NCBI RefSeq assembly: GCF_037335815.1
Contig: NZ_CP147841.1
Span: forward strand, 124,001-188,000
Direction of reading: 5' to 3'
Length of the DNA: 64,000 nt
Source: Salinirubellus litoreus
Lineage (GTDB): Archaea; Halobacteriota; Halobacteria; Halobacteriales; Haloarculaceae
Below the pieces are notes generated by a model. The model was not told the DNA's origin and did not search any database. It saw only the letters and a list, made by a program, of their open reading frames with translations. Within the stretch, counting starts at the first letter, position 1; the number at the start of each line of letters is the position of its first letter. The position numbers and the translations under genes were made by a program. This document shows positions 8,149-16,883 of this stretch, one piece after another.

Positions 8149-8289
8149 AACCCCACCGTCCGCGGGTTTCGGCTCGTCTCGCGATCCCGTATTCGACCGC
8201 AGTCGGTGCGGAACACCCCGGCTCGGAGCAAACGATAAGTACGCGCGGCGGTCGTCGACTGGTGGACGACGCGGCGCGAACACCCGACC

Positions 8290-8484
8290 ATGACCACCTA
8301 CGAGATAGAACGGCCCGACGGCCCCGAACGGGGTATCAGAGTGCGGTGTCCCGACCACGACGAGGAGACCGAGTTCCAGCCCGGACACCGGCGCGGAACG
8401 TTCTACTGCTCGATCTGCGGGTTCGAGATCGAGGTCGCGCTACACGACACCCTCGACTGGCGAGACATGGGGGAGCAGTGTTAG
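8290..8484 (+). CDS. Small zinc-finger protein
   Basis: 64 residues. Potential metal ligands are RCPDHDEE, then HRRGTFYCSICGFE, then a C-terminal Cys. The CSIC knuckle with the upstream C-x2-H could form one zinc site. TATA-like sequence gataagta lies about 55 bp before the ATG. Proteins of this size and type are abundant in haloarchaea and may act as adaptors or nucleic-acid binders; function here is unknown. Confidence 0.7.
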   Translation: MTTYEIERPDGPERGIRVRCPDHDEETEFQPGHRRGTFYCSICGFEIEVALHDTLDWRDMGEQC

Positions 8485-8582
8485 GACGATCTGAGTGAAT
8501 CGAAGCGGTCGCGCTGTGAGTCACCATGCGCTCGGATCTCCGCTTCTGACACGTCGCCCGGACCACGCTACTCGTGGGTAGG

Positions 8583-8610
8583 TGGGCCGGCGCGGAGTTC
8601 GAACACAGAC
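8583..8610 (-). other. Fragment resembling a tRNA 3' end
   Basis: Read on the minus strand it ends in the same 11 bases as the tRNA-Pro acceptor (complement of tgggccggcgc), preceded by a T-arm-like gttcgaact. The anticodon half is absent. It lies 140 bp past the 3' end of the intact tRNA-Pro in the same orientation, which is where a second attachment site or the stump of an integrated element is expected. Confidence 0.5.
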
Positions 8611-8722
8611 GGACGTGCTCACGTCGTTGCGCGTGTCCTCCCTGCTCAAACCTGCTTGGCGTTCATTTCCCACCCGCTACGGACGCCTGGCTGCCGCTCG
8701 TCGTCGCGAAGTGGGGTGAAAA

Positions 8723-8795
8723 TGGGCCGGCGCAGATTTGAACTGCGGTTACGGCCACCCGAAGGCCGAAGGATGCCAAGCTACCCCACCGGCCC
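8723..8795 (-). tRNA. tRNA-Pro (anticodon CGG)
   Basis: 73 nt without CCA. The acceptor stem GGGCCGG pairs with CCGGCCC, discriminator A. D arm GGG..TCC with loop TAGCTTGGCA; anticodon stem CGGCC/GGCCG with loop TTCGGGT, giving anticodon CGG at positions 34-36; T arm GCAGTTCAAATCTGC. No intron is visible. It reads CCG proline codons, which are common in this GC-rich genome. Confidence 0.93.
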
Positions 8796-8843
8796 GCATC
8801 ACCCACGAGGCTCCAGGTCCGTTTAATGGTTGCGGAACGACCC

Positions 8844-9314
8844 CTACCCGGCACAGGAGGCGACGACCTCCTCGGCGGACACCTCGCGGGGTTCGGGCTC
8901 CCGGTACCCTCTGAACTCGAACGAGGCCCGCTCGGCGTCCTCGTCGACCGTGATACCGAGCGGCGAGTCCGGGCCGTCGAGCCCGGCCGCACAGACCCCG
9001 GTCCGGATCGGGTCCGCGCTGTCCCCGAGCGCCGGTGACGAGAGCGACCCCGAGGCGTTCTCCGTTCCAATCCCCTCCAGGCCGACCGTCGTCTCGCCCG
9101 TTCGGGCCCGCGCGGAGACGCTCTCGTTGCTCATCCTGACCCGGACGTCGCCGCCGAACCCGACGATCGTGACCACCCCCTCCTCGACCGTCCGCGTCAC
9201 GTCCGTCGCCGTCGACTCGACCGTGTCGGGTGCGACCGTCCCGGCCACGGCCACCCCCGACGTCCCCAGCGCGATCGCCCACAGCAGTATCCCCACCACC
9301 ACCACCCGATTCAT
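8844..9314 (-). CDS. Secreted or membrane-anchored protein of unknown function
   Basis: 156 residues. The N-terminus is a signal peptide or anchor (MNRVVVVGILLWAIALGTSGVAVAG). The mature part is acidic, Thr/Val/Ser-rich and beta-predicted, with two cysteines (GVCAAG and VASCAG) that could form a disulphide outside the cell. No domain is recognised. TATA-like cctatatg lies about 24 nt upstream of the ATG, which supports this start and a leaderless mRNA. The gene follows tRNA-Pro. Confidence 0.7.
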   Translation of the reverse strand: MNRVVVVGILLWAIALGTSGVAVAGTVAPDTVESTATDVTRTVEEGVVTIVGFGGDVRVRMSNESVSARARTGETTVGLEGIGTENASGSLSSPALGDSADPIRTGVCAAGLDGPDSPLGITVDEDAERASFEFRGYREPEPREVSAEEVVASCAG

Positions 9315-9507
9315 GCCTCGATATCGTCGACAGGTTCATATAGGTGTTCTGGCACCCCCGTCACCGGTCGGTGTCACCGTAGCTATCTGACCACACCGGT
9401 TCGGACACGAACGGCCGCCCGGCCCGGTCCGACCGCCGGGGCAGGGTCAACTCCGGATTTGAGTCACCGGAACTGACGAGAGGTCGACGGGACGATTCCC
9501 CGCTGTG

Positions 9508-10167
9508 ATGCCCTCCACCGATACCCCCATCCACGCCGCCGTGGCCGCGGTGTCGGCCACGCTCGCTGCGGTCGCCGCGCGGGTTCGGCGACTGGTCGTG
9601 GGCCTCCGGTCGCTCGCCGCGGGCACCGCCGCCGGGATTCGCGACCTGCTCGGCGGCCCCGTCCGGCGGGCCCTCGTGGGCCCCGTCCGGACCGCCCTGC
9701 TCGGCCGCCGGGCGGAGGTGTCGCTCGCCGTGGCGCTGTCCGGCCTCGTGCTCGCCGTCGGGGCGGCCTGGTGGGTCGGCGACCTCGGCTTCGAGACGCT
9801 CCTCCGGTGGGTAGAGGGGACCTGGGCTGGTACCGATCCCCGCGCGTTCGTCCTGGCGGGGGCCGCGGCGCTCGTGGCACTCGCGGCTGTCAGCGCCGGG
9901 GTCAACTCCGGGCTCGTCCCGACGACGATGCTCGTCGCCGGACCCGTCTTCGGCGCGGCGGTCACCCGCTACGGGACGACCGTCGAGCGGGGGACCGGCA
10001 CGGCCGTCGTGTCGCTCCCCGAGGCGGTCGGCGTCGCGGCGCTGTTCGCGGTGGCCGTCGGACTCCCGCTGGCCGCCGTCGGGTTCGTCCTCGGCGTGGC
10101 CGCCCGCCGGGTCGTCCACGTGTTCGCCGACGGCTCGGGCCGCCCCCCCGTACCGGAGCGGCTCTGA
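9508..10167 (+). CDS. Polytopic membrane protein of unknown function
   Basis: 219 residues. An Ala/Arg-rich amphipathic N-terminal region (about 75 residues) is followed by four hydrophobic segments (about 75-95, 115-135, 140-160, 180-205). An overlapping GTG three bases earlier is an alternative start. No family motif is seen. The large antisense frame is an Asp/Arg/Gly-rich shadow. The C-terminus is short and polar. Confidence 0.65.
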   Translation: MPSTDTPIHAAVAAVSATLAAVAARVRRLVVGLRSLAAGTAAGIRDLLGGPVRRALVGPVRTALLGRRAEVSLAVALSGLVLAVGAAWWVGDLGFETLLRWVEGTWAGTDPRAFVLAGAAALVALAAVSAGVNSGLVPTTMLVAGPVFGAAVTRYGTTVERGTGTAVVSLPEAVGVAALFAVAVGLPLAAVGFVLGVAARRVVHVFADGSGRPPVPERL

Positions 10168-10239
10168 CCGGTCCCGGTCCGTGCCGTTCACCAGTCGTCG
10201 TCAGCGGTCGAGCACGAGCACCACGGATCGATAGCCCGA

Positions 10240-10827
10240 TCAGTATCGCGTGAACCCCTCGGTGTCGAGCCAGTTGTGCGCGACGGTGATCGCCTGGTCT
10301 GCGTGGAGCCGCTCGGGACCGAGCGTCACCCGCTCGTCGGCCCGCTCGGCGAGCAGTTCGGCCTCCTCGTCGGTGAAGTCCCGGTGGTCCGAGAGCACGA
10401 AGACCGCGTCGTCGGGCGGGTCGGCGTCGACGACCGGATCGCCGTCCTCGTGGAGTTCTACGACCGTCCCGTCGAGCCGGTCGAGCGTCGCCCCGAGCCC
10501 CCGTCGACCGACGTAGACCCCCGGGGAGGGTTCGGCCTCCATAGCCCCGATCGCCCCGTCCCTCGCGGCTAGCGCGTCGCGGATACGGGCTCCCGTCGAC
10601 CGCTCGTCGGGGTTGAGCCGCCGTACCTCGCTTCCGTCGAACCGCACGGTGTACGAGCCGCCGAGCACGAGCGAGACGGTCGCGTCCTCGCGGATCCCGT
10701 GCGAGGTGAGGAGCGCGCTCGTCACGCACCGACAGAGCACGTCCAGTCGGCCGGCCCCGGGGAGGTCGTCGAGCGAGAACTCCGCGTCGAGGGGTGCCTC
10801 GTGGCCGACCACGACGAACCGCCTCAC
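10240..10827 (-). CDS. trmY: tRNA (pseudouridine-54 N1)-methyltransferase
   Basis: 195 residues from a GTG (VRRFVVVGHEAPLDAEF), matching the usual TrmY length of about 195-200; the frame continues upstream but is not TrmY-like. TrmY is a SPOUT-fold enzyme that uses S-adenosylmethionine to turn pseudouridine-54 of the tRNA T-loop into N1-methylpseudouridine, the archaeal counterpart of ribothymidine. Diagnostic features are the RFVVVGHEAP start, FSLDDLPGAGRLDVLCRC, the central FVLSDHRDFTDEE loop of the trefoil knot, and the ending ITVAHNWLDTEGF. The gene is monocistronic and diverges from the glycan genes. Confidence 0.92.
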   Translation of the reverse strand: MRRFVVVGHEAPLDAEFSLDDLPGAGRLDVLCRCVTSALLTSHGIREDATVSLVLGGSYTVRFDGSEVRRLNPDERSTGARIRDALAARDGAIGAMEAEPSPGVYVGRRGLGATLDRLDGTVVELHEDGDPVVDADPPDDAVFVLSDHRDFTDEEAELLAERADERVTLGPERLHADQAITVAHNWLDTEGFTRY

Positions 10828-11017
10828 CGTGACACCCCCGCGGGCGGCCCGTTCGTGAGCGTCCCCGGTCCGGTCGGAGCCTGTGTCTCCATGTCCGTCC
10901 GGGCATCGGACGGCGGGGTACTTGGATCGGCCGTTGACCGACCGTGACCGGTAAGAGGGACGGTTCACGTCTCGATACCGTCCGGCCCTTCTCGACCGGA
11001 TCGGTCCGAGGGGAACC

Positions 11018-12493
11018 GTGCAGACCGGCCGTCGATATCGCGCGGCAAGCGTCGCGGGGGTGGCCGTCACGACCGCGCTCGCAGTACGGGTGGGTAGCGC
11101 CCGGCCCGTCCAGTCGTTCGCCGTCGGCCTCCCCGTCGTCGGCCGCCTCCCGGTCGATCCCGCCGGATCGGAGTTCGCCCTCCAGGCCGCGACGACGCTC
11201 GCGGTCGTCCTCCTCGCGTTCCTGCCGCTGTACGTCCCCCGTCCCCGGCGGCCGCTCGATACGGTCGCGCTCGCCGGGCGACGTGTCCTGCTCGCGACGG
11301 TGGCGCTCGCCGCCGTCGGCTACTTCGACTACACCTACCGGCTCCCGCGGCTCACGCTGGTCCTCACCTCCGGGATACTCCTCGTGCTCGCGCCGGCGTG
11401 GTTCCTCTCGCTCCGGCGGTCGACCGACGGTACCGCCGAACGGGCGGTGATCGTCGGCGACGACCCGGGGGCCATCGGGGCGGTCGTCCGGACGACCGAC
11501 GCCCCGATCCTCGGGTACGTCTCCCCGTCCGGGCCGGCACCCCGCGCGCCCGACCACGGACCGCTACCGGACGGCGGTGTCCAGGAGGGCGTGCTCGGGA
11601 ACCGGGACGGGTCACCCGCCGGACCCGACGCCGTATCGCTGGACGGGGTAGCCTGCCTCGGCGGCCTCTCGCGCCTCGAGGAGGTGTTCGTCGAGTACGA
11701 CGTCGACGTCGCGGTCCTCGCGTTCACCCGGCCGGACCGGGCGGAGTTCTTCGGGACGCTCGAAGCCTGCCACGCGAGCGGCGTCGTCGCGAAGGCCCAC
11801 TCCGACCACGCCGACGCGGTCCTCACGGACGGACCCGCGGTCGGGTCGCTCGTCGACATCGACGTCGAGCCGTGGGACCCCGTGAATCGACTCCTGAAGC
11901 GGGCATTCGACGTGATCTTCGCCGCCGGCGTGCTCGTCGCACTCGCCCCCGTGATGCTCGCGGTCGCCCTCGCCGTGCGACTCGAGGACGGCGGACCCGT
12001 CCTCTACGGCCAGGAACGGACGGCCGCGTTCGGCGGAACCTTCCGGGTACGGAAGTTCCGGAGCATGGCCGTCGACGCCGAGGATCGGGGAGCGAAGCTG
12101 AGCGAGGAGGACGCCGGTGGGGTCGACCCCCGGGTGACGCGAGTCGGGCGGATCATCCGCCGGACCCACCTCGACGAACTTCCACAGCTCTGGTCGGTGC
12201 TCCGGGGGGAGATGAGCGTCGTCGGCCCCCGCCCCGAGCGCCCGGAGCTCGACACGGACATGGAGCGAGCGGCCCCGGACTGGCGGCGGCGCTGGTTCGT
12301 CAAGCCGGGCCTCACCGGGCTCGCGCAGGTCCGTGGCGTCACCGCGTTCGCCCCCGAAGTAAAACTCCGCTACGACGTCGAGTACATCCGACGGCAGTCG
12401 CTCGGGTTCGACCTCCGGATACTGCTCCGGCAGCTGTGGCAGGTCGCGGCCGACGCCTACCGGCTCCTCGTCGAGGACGCCACCGACCGGTAG
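11018..12493 (+). CDS. Polyprenyl-phosphate sugar-1-phosphate transferase (WcaJ/PssY type)
   Basis: 491 residues from GTG. The N-terminal third has about four membrane helices. A Rossmann-like segment follows (ERAVIVGDDPGAIGAVVR, as in CoA-binding-like domains of this family), then a fifth helix within LKRAFDVIFAAGVLVALAP. The C-terminal bacterial sugar transferase domain has FRVRKFRSM, DELPQLWSVLRGEMSVVGPR, PERPE and PGLTGLAQVRG. Such enzymes move a sugar-1-phosphate from a nucleotide sugar to a lipid phosphate (dolichyl phosphate in archaea), starting glycan assembly at the cytoplasmic membrane. Its end overlaps the convergent GT4 gene by 37 bp. Confidence 0.9.
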   Translation: MQTGRRYRAASVAGVAVTTALAVRVGSARPVQSFAVGLPVVGRLPVDPAGSEFALQAATTLAVVLLAFLPLYVPRPRRPLDTVALAGRRVLLATVALAAVGYFDYTYRLPRLTLVLTSGILLVLAPAWFLSLRRSTDGTAERAVIVGDDPGAIGAVVRTTDAPILGYVSPSGPAPRAPDHGPLPDGGVQEGVLGNRDGSPAGPDAVSLDGVACLGGLSRLEEVFVEYDVDVAVLAFTRPDRAEFFGTLEACHASGVVAKAHSDHADAVLTDGPAVGSLVDIDVEPWDPVNRLLKRAFDVIFAAGVLVALAPVMLAVALAVRLEDGGPVLYGQERTAAFGGTFRVRKFRSMAVDAEDRGAKLSEEDAGGVDPRVTRVGRIIRRTHLDELPQLWSVLRGEMSVVGPRPERPELDTDMERAAPDWRRRWFVKPGLTGLAQVRGVTAFAPEVKLRYDVEYIRRQSLGFDLRILLRQLWQVAADAYRLLVEDATDR

Positions 12494-13575
12494 AGTCCGT
12501 CGTAGTCGTCGAGCATCCGATCGCGCGTGAACAGGCGCTCGACACGATCGCGACCGTTCCCGCCGAGCCGACGCCGACGGTCGGGATCGGCGAGCAGCCC
12601 CGCCAGCGCGTCGGCGAGCGCCCCGGCGTCGCCCGGCGGGACGGTGACGCCGGTCTCGCCGTCGGGGCTGACCCACGGCACCCCCGAGGGGAGGTCGGTG
12701 TTCACGACGGGGAGTCGGTGGGCCATGGCCTCGATCTGGACGATGCCGAACGCCTCGCTGCGCTCGACCGAGGGGAGGACGAAGACGTCGGCGCGTCGGT
12801 ACTCCTCGTGGAGCGTCCCGTCGTCGACGCTCCCCTCGAAGGAGATCCGGTCCGCGACACCCAGCTCACGGGTTCGACGTTCGAGCGCAGCCCGTCGGGG
12901 CCCGTCGCCGACGACGACGAGCCGTGCGGAGATCCCCCGGGCGTCGAGGTCGGCCATCGCGTCGACGAGGTGCTCGATCCCCTTGTAGTAGTTCAGCCGG
13001 CCGACCGCGAGCACCCTCGGTGGATCGTCGCCCCGATCGGGGTCGGGAGAACCCCCGTACGCAGGATCGTCGAGGTCGACCGAGAGCGGGACGACCGTCG
13101 TCTCGATCCCGGGATCGGTCAGGGTGTCCGAGTGGGTCAGCAGCCGCGGCGACGTGGCGACGACCCGCTCGGCTCCCCCGAGGAACCGACGCTGGAGCGG
13201 CCGATAGAGCCGCCCGGTCCGGGCCTGTCTGACGATGTCGCTGTGGTAGGTGACGACGTACGGGGTCGACGGGCGAACGAGCAGGTGAGCGATCACCCCC
13301 AGCGGGTTGGGCAGGTGGTAGTGGAGGAGGTCGACCCGCGGGGCCTCGCGCGCCAGCGCCGACGGGAAGCCGGGCGCGATCGGGACCGACAGCACCTCGC
13401 CGAACGATCGGACGCCGGTCACGTCGACCCCGTTCACCCGCCCGGAGCGACCGTCGGCCCTCGCCGCGAGCACCCCCATCCCGTGTCGGTCGCTCAGCCC
13501 CTCGGCGAGGGCGTGGACGACCGCCTCGACGCCACCCACGGCGTCGTAGAGCTTGTTCACCTGCAGGACGTCCAT
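12457..13575 (-). CDS. GT4 family glycosyltransferase
   Basis: 372 residues with the two-domain GT-B layout. N-terminal: NKLYDAVGGVEAVVHALAEG and LLHYHLPNPLG. C-terminal GT1_4 region: VLAVGRLNYYKGIEHLVDAM, LVVVGDGPRRAALE, then ADVFVLPSVERSEAFGIVQIE with the E-x7-E motif that contacts the nucleotide sugar. It would transfer a hexose from a nucleotide diphosphate donor to a lipid-linked or protein glycan. The convergent partner initiates such glycans and an epimerase follows on the same strand, so all three probably serve surface glycosylation or exopolysaccharide. Acceptor unknown. Confidence 0.9.
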   Translation of the reverse strand: MDVLQVNKLYDAVGGVEAVVHALAEGLSDRHGMGVLAARADGRSGRVNGVDVTGVRSFGEVLSVPIAPGFPSALAREAPRVDLLHYHLPNPLGVIAHLLVRPSTPYVVTYHSDIVRQARTGRLYRPLQRRFLGGAERVVATSPRLLTHSDTLTDPGIETTVVPLSVDLDDPAYGGSPDPDRGDDPPRVLAVGRLNYYKGIEHLVDAMADLDARGISARLVVVGDGPRRAALERRTRELGVADRISFEGSVDDGTLHEEYRRADVFVLPSVERSEAFGIVQIEAMAHRLPVVNTDLPSGVPWVSPDGETGVTVPPGDAGALADALAGLLADPDRRRRLGGNGRDRVERLFTRDRMLDDYDGLYRSVASSTRSR

Positions 13576-13697
13576 TCGACGGGAGGTCCGCGGTCGGAGG
13601 TCAAATCGTTTCCGTGAGGCTCGGTAGACGTTCGGCCCGCCGATCGCGGCGAGGACGGCCGGGCGACGGAGTGGGTGAACGGGCTACGTCGTCGGGC

Positions 13698-14654
13698 TCA
13701 CGCCCGGAGAAGCTCCCGGATCGTCGCCTCGACCGATTCCCGTGGCTTCCAGCCGAGTTCCTCGCGGATACGCGACGTGTCGACGCCGAACTCCTCGACG
13801 AACGTCTCGCCCGCCCGCGGGTTCTCGACGAGCCTCATCTCGGGGTCGATCCCGCGCTCCTCGCGGGCGAGCCGCTGGACCGTCTCGGCGACCGCCATCA
13901 CGCTCGGGTCCTCGTCGCTGGCCAGTTCGTACCGCACGGTACCGGTCTCGTCGGCCGCCCGGCGCTCGACCAGTTCCGCCGTCGCCCGGACGAACCCGCT
14001 GGCGACGTCCCTGACGTGGACGAAGTTGCGGGCCTGCGTCCCCGGCTCGTAGACCGTGAGCGGCTCGCCCGCGAGCGCCCGATTCACGAAGAAGTTGATG
14101 ACCGTCCCCTTCGAGACGGTCCGGCCGTCGACCTCGTGTGAGCCGTAGAGGTTCGAGATCATGAACAGGGTGGCGGGGAACGCCCCCTCGGCCATCGTCT
14201 CGATGGCTCGCTCGCCGAGCACCTTCGTCCGACCGTACCAGTTCAGCGGGTCACGCTCCATCCCCACCGTGATGGGGAACGACGCCGGGTCGCCGAGGAC
14301 GGCCATCGAGTAGGGGAACGCCATGGCCGCGCCGGTCTTCCGGCAGAACCAGGCCACGTTGTTCGTCCCGCAGACGTTCACCTCGTAGGAGAGGTCGGGG
14401 TGGTCCGCACAGTCGTCGACCCCGGAGATGGCCGCGAGGTGCAGGACGACGTCTACCCCCGAGAGCGCGTCCTCAAGCCGGTCGCGGTTCCGCACGTCCA
14501 CGTGCTCGACGGTGACGTCGTCGATCTCGCGGACCGCCCCGAGGTAGAAGTTGTCGACGGCGGTCAGCTCCCAGTCGGGGTGTGCCTCCCGGAGCTCCCC
14601 CACGACGCGGCTCCCGATGTACCCCGCAGCCCCGGTGACCGCGACGTGGGTCAC
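13698..14654 (-). CDS. NAD-dependent nucleotide-sugar epimerase/dehydratase
   Basis: 318 residues, extended SDR. GAAGYIGSRV is the NAD-binding GxxGxxG; the catalytic region is SMAVLG followed by NWYGRTKVLGE, with the YxxxK pair; FMISNLYGSHEV and NFVHVRDVASGFVRA fit the substrate-binding half. The chemistry is typical of UDP-sugar 4-epimerases or dehydratases, but the substrate is not determined by the sequence. It lies 122 bp upstream of the GT4 gene in the same direction and probably supplies a nucleotide sugar for glycan synthesis. Confidence 0.88.
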   Translation of the reverse strand: MTHVAVTGAAGYIGSRVVGELREAHPDWELTAVDNFYLGAVREIDDVTVEHVDVRNRDRLEDALSGVDVVLHLAAISGVDDCADHPDLSYEVNVCGTNNVAWFCRKTGAAMAFPYSMAVLGDPASFPITVGMERDPLNWYGRTKVLGERAIETMAEGAFPATLFMISNLYGSHEVDGRTVSKGTVINFFVNRALAGEPLTVYEPGTQARNFVHVRDVASGFVRATAELVERRAADETGTVRYELASDEDPSVMAVAETVQRLAREERGIDPEMRLVENPRAGETFVEEFGVDTSRIREELGWKPRESVEATIRELLRA

Positions 14655-14984
14655 CCGCCCTCACCTCGCCCGGTGTGGCCGTACCCGTGCATACCCGCAC
14701 GAACGGGGGCGGGGGCAAGTGCGTTCCGGAGTCCCCCGGACGGAGCGGCCGTCCGTCGGTGAGTCGACACGCACGGCGGGTGGAGCTCCCGCCGTGATCG
14801 ACGATCCGCGGCAGGTGATCCGGACGTAGCCACCGCCCTCGGCCACCACCGACGGAAGTCACCGGTCGCCGTCGTCGACGAGCGAGAAGCCGGCTCCCGG
14901 TGGCCGTCGCCACCCGAGGACGCCGCTCGGAATCGCCGGATCAGTTTCGGATCGAATGCCGACCGGTATCAGTAACGGATACAT
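14655..14984. other. Divergent intergenic region
   Basis: 330 bp between the divergent epimerase and SUI1 genes. Frames in it are shadow-like. It must hold the epimerase promoter, but no clear TATA box can be pointed to near 14654; the SUI1 promoter lies at its right edge. Confidence 0.5.
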
Positions 14985-14993
14985 CTTAAGTAT
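14985..14993 (+). promoter_or_regulatory. TATA box of the SUI1 gene
   Basis: Sequence cttaagtat is centred about 25 nt before the GTG at 15014, the distance for a transcript that starts at or next to the start codon. An AT-rich patch here is otherwise absent from the gap. Confidence 0.65.
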
Positions 14994-15013
14994 CCTCGTC
15001 TCGTAGGTCGGGT

Positions 15014-15322
15014 GTGGCAAAGGACACACTCAGCGACATCGCAGGCCTGCCCGACGAACTGGGCATCGACGAGGACTTCGCGCGCAGCCAGCAGCGACTC
15101 AGCGTCCGGGTCGAGTCACGCCGATACGGCAAGCCCATGACGCTCGTCTCAGGGTTCGACCCCGACCTCACCGACAAGGGTGACCTGAAGGAACTGGCCT
15201 CCGACCTCAAGCGCGAGGTCGGTGCCGGTGGCACCGTCCGCGACGGGACCATCGAGGTGCAGGGCGACCACGCCGGCCGGATGCCCGGCCTTCTCCGCGA
15301 GCGCGGCTTCGACGTCGCCTGA
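15014..15322 (+). CDS. Translation initiation factor aIF1 (SUI1)
   Basis: 102 residues from GTG. The SUI1 core is plain: SVRVESRRYGKPMTLVSGFD, then LKELASDLKREVGAGGTVRDGTIEVQGDH, ending with the helix of MPGLLRERGFDV. aIF1 binds the 30S P-site region and monitors start-codon selection. Length and domain match archaeal homologues. The TATA spacing predicts a leaderless mRNA. It stands alone between glycan and repair genes. Confidence 0.94.
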   Translation: MAKDTLSDIAGLPDELGIDEDFARSQQRLSVRVESRRYGKPMTLVSGFDPDLTDKGDLKELASDLKREVGAGGTVRDGTIEVQGDHAGRMPGLLRERGFDVA

Positions 15323-15532
15323 GACCTACCCGATGAGACGTTCGACGCGTTCTCTACTCTGACGAGATCCCCCGTACGTTCAAGTAGGAGAGCGGGACCA
15401 GACCTGCCCGGCCATGTCCGAGACGCACCCGGCGGTTGAGCCCACCCCCCGACGGTCTGCTCGATTCGCCAGCCCCGCGGTCCGACCCTCCACTCCGCGT
15501 GAACGTCCGACAGTGACGGACGGTTCCGGCGC

Positions 15533-16009
15533 GTGAGCGACCGTGCGCTCGTCGCCTACGAGCGACCCGACGGCGACTACGACTGCCACGCGGCGCGGTG
15601 GACCGAGGGTCTGGGAGCGCGACTCACCGCGCGGACCCCGTTCGGCGGTCGGGGAACGCCGGTCGATCCCTCGCCCACGATACGGGGCGTCCCCCGCGAG
15701 GAACTCTCCGAGCGCGTCGAGTTCGGCCGGCACGAGGCGCTCGTCGTCGTCGACGCCTCGTACGGGACGACGACGTTCGTCGCCCTCCCGTTCGGGCTGC
15801 CGGACGCGACGGCCGCCGGCGGCGCGCTGATCGAATCTCGGGGGACCCTCGACGGGGTGTACCTTCACGGGTGGGTCCGGGGGTTCCGGGCGGCGCTCGC
15901 AGAGGCGATCGACCAGGGATTCGACGATGCGATCGGCGTCGACCGCCTCCGTGCGGAGGCCGAGGGGTTGGCCTCGGAGGGGCGGACCGTCCACGTCGTC
16001 GGTCGGTGA
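15533..16009 (+). CDS. Haloarchaeal conserved protein (DUF6735-like)
   Basis: 158 residues. The N-terminus DRALVAYERPDGDYDCHAARW resembles the haloarchaeal DUF6735 family. The rest has a hydrophobic core strand set (EALVVVDASYGTTTFVALPFG) and the helix HGWVRGFRAALAEAIDQGF. No catalytic motif or membrane segment is seen, so it is likely cytoplasmic. Start ATG or the GTG a codon apart cannot be distinguished. It lies 39 bp before nucS in the same direction and may be co-transcribed with it. Function unknown. Confidence 0.7.
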   Translation: MSDRALVAYERPDGDYDCHAARWTEGLGARLTARTPFGGRGTPVDPSPTIRGVPREELSERVEFGRHEALVVVDASYGTTTFVALPFGLPDATAAGGALIESRGTLDGVYLHGWVRGFRAALAEAIDQGFDDAIGVDRLRAEAEGLASEGRTVHVVGR

Positions 16010-16048
16010 CGGGGGGCTTTTGTCCACGCGCCGGCTACGCCTCCGACA

Positions 16049-16864
16049 GTGACAGACGCCGACACCGACGCGAACGCCCGGGACGCCGGAGACGAGCGCG
16101 CCGTCGACCCGCCGGAACCGGACGGGACGGCCCCTGGCGTCTCGACGCTGGTCGGCCCGGGCGTCGAGACGGCGCGGGCGTTCCTCGCCGACGCGCTGGC
16201 ACGGGAGTCGCTCGTCACCGTCTTCGGCCGCTGTACGGTCGAGTACGACGGCCGCGCCGCCTCCACGCTCGGCCCGGGCGACCGCCACCTCATGGTCAAG
16301 CCCGACGGGAGCGTCCTCGTCCACACCGAGGAGGGCCAGCAACCCGTCAACTGGCAACCACCCGGTTGCACCCACGAGATTTCGGTGGGAGAGGGCCACC
16401 TCCGTCTCCGTTCGGAGCGGACGACCCCCAGCGAGGAACTCCTCGTCGAGTTCGAGTCGGTCGGTCACGTCGCCGCGTTCGACGCCCGTGACGAGGGGAC
16501 GTTCGCCCTCTCGGGGACTGAAGCGGACCTCCGCGAGCGGATACTCGAGGACCCCGACCTCGTCGAGCCGGGGTTCACGCCGCTCGCCACCGAACGGGAT
16601 ACCGCCGCCGGCGCGGTCGACGTCTACGGCGAGGACGAGCGCGGCCGCGTGGTCGTCCTCGAACTGAAGCGCCGGCGGGTCGGGCCGGACGCGGTGGGCC
16701 AGCTCACCCGCTACGTCGAGGCGCTCCGACGCGAACTCCACGCCGACACCGAGGTTCGCGGGATACTCGTCTCGCCCTCCATGACCGACCGGGCCAGACG
16801 GCTCCTCGCCGAGCAGGGCCTGGAGTTCGTCGCGCTGGGGCCCGAGAGCGGGGTCGGGGAGTAG
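16049..16864 (+). CDS. nucS: Endonuclease NucS (EndoMS)
   Basis: 271 residues from a GTG. The N-terminal DNA-binding half has RCTVEYDGRAASTLGPGDRH and LMVKPDGSVLVHTEEGQQPVNWQPPG. The C-terminal RecB-like nuclease half has DVYGEDERGRVVVLELKRRR, containing the D...ExK metal site, then QLTRYVEAL. The family cuts mismatched duplexes on both strands (EndoMS) and also branched single-strand flaps, working with the PCNA clamp. An extra acidic N-terminal tail of about 30 residues is a halophile trait. It ends 19 bp from the convergent mutS gene. Confidence 0.93.
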   Translation: MTDADTDANARDAGDERAVDPPEPDGTAPGVSTLVGPGVETARAFLADALARESLVTVFGRCTVEYDGRAASTLGPGDRHLMVKPDGSVLVHTEEGQQPVNWQPPGCTHEISVGEGHLRLRSERTTPSEELLVEFESVGHVAAFDARDEGTFALSGTEADLRERILEDPDLVEPGFTPLATERDTAAGAVDVYGEDERGRVVVLELKRRRVGPDAVGQLTRYVEALRRELHADTEVRGILVSPSMTDRARRLLAEQGLEFVALGPESGVGE

Positions 16865-16883
16865 CGACGCGGTCGGTCGGCGC

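Noticed and set aside
9361..10191. 276-codon minus-strand acidic frame
   Set aside because: It is the antisense shadow of the membrane gene at 9508; it is repetitive Gly/Asp/Arg without predicted structure.
11398..13617. 739-codon plus-strand frame
   Set aside because: It covers the antisense of the GT4 gene and a shifted frame of the sugar transferase; Arg-rich composition, no motif.
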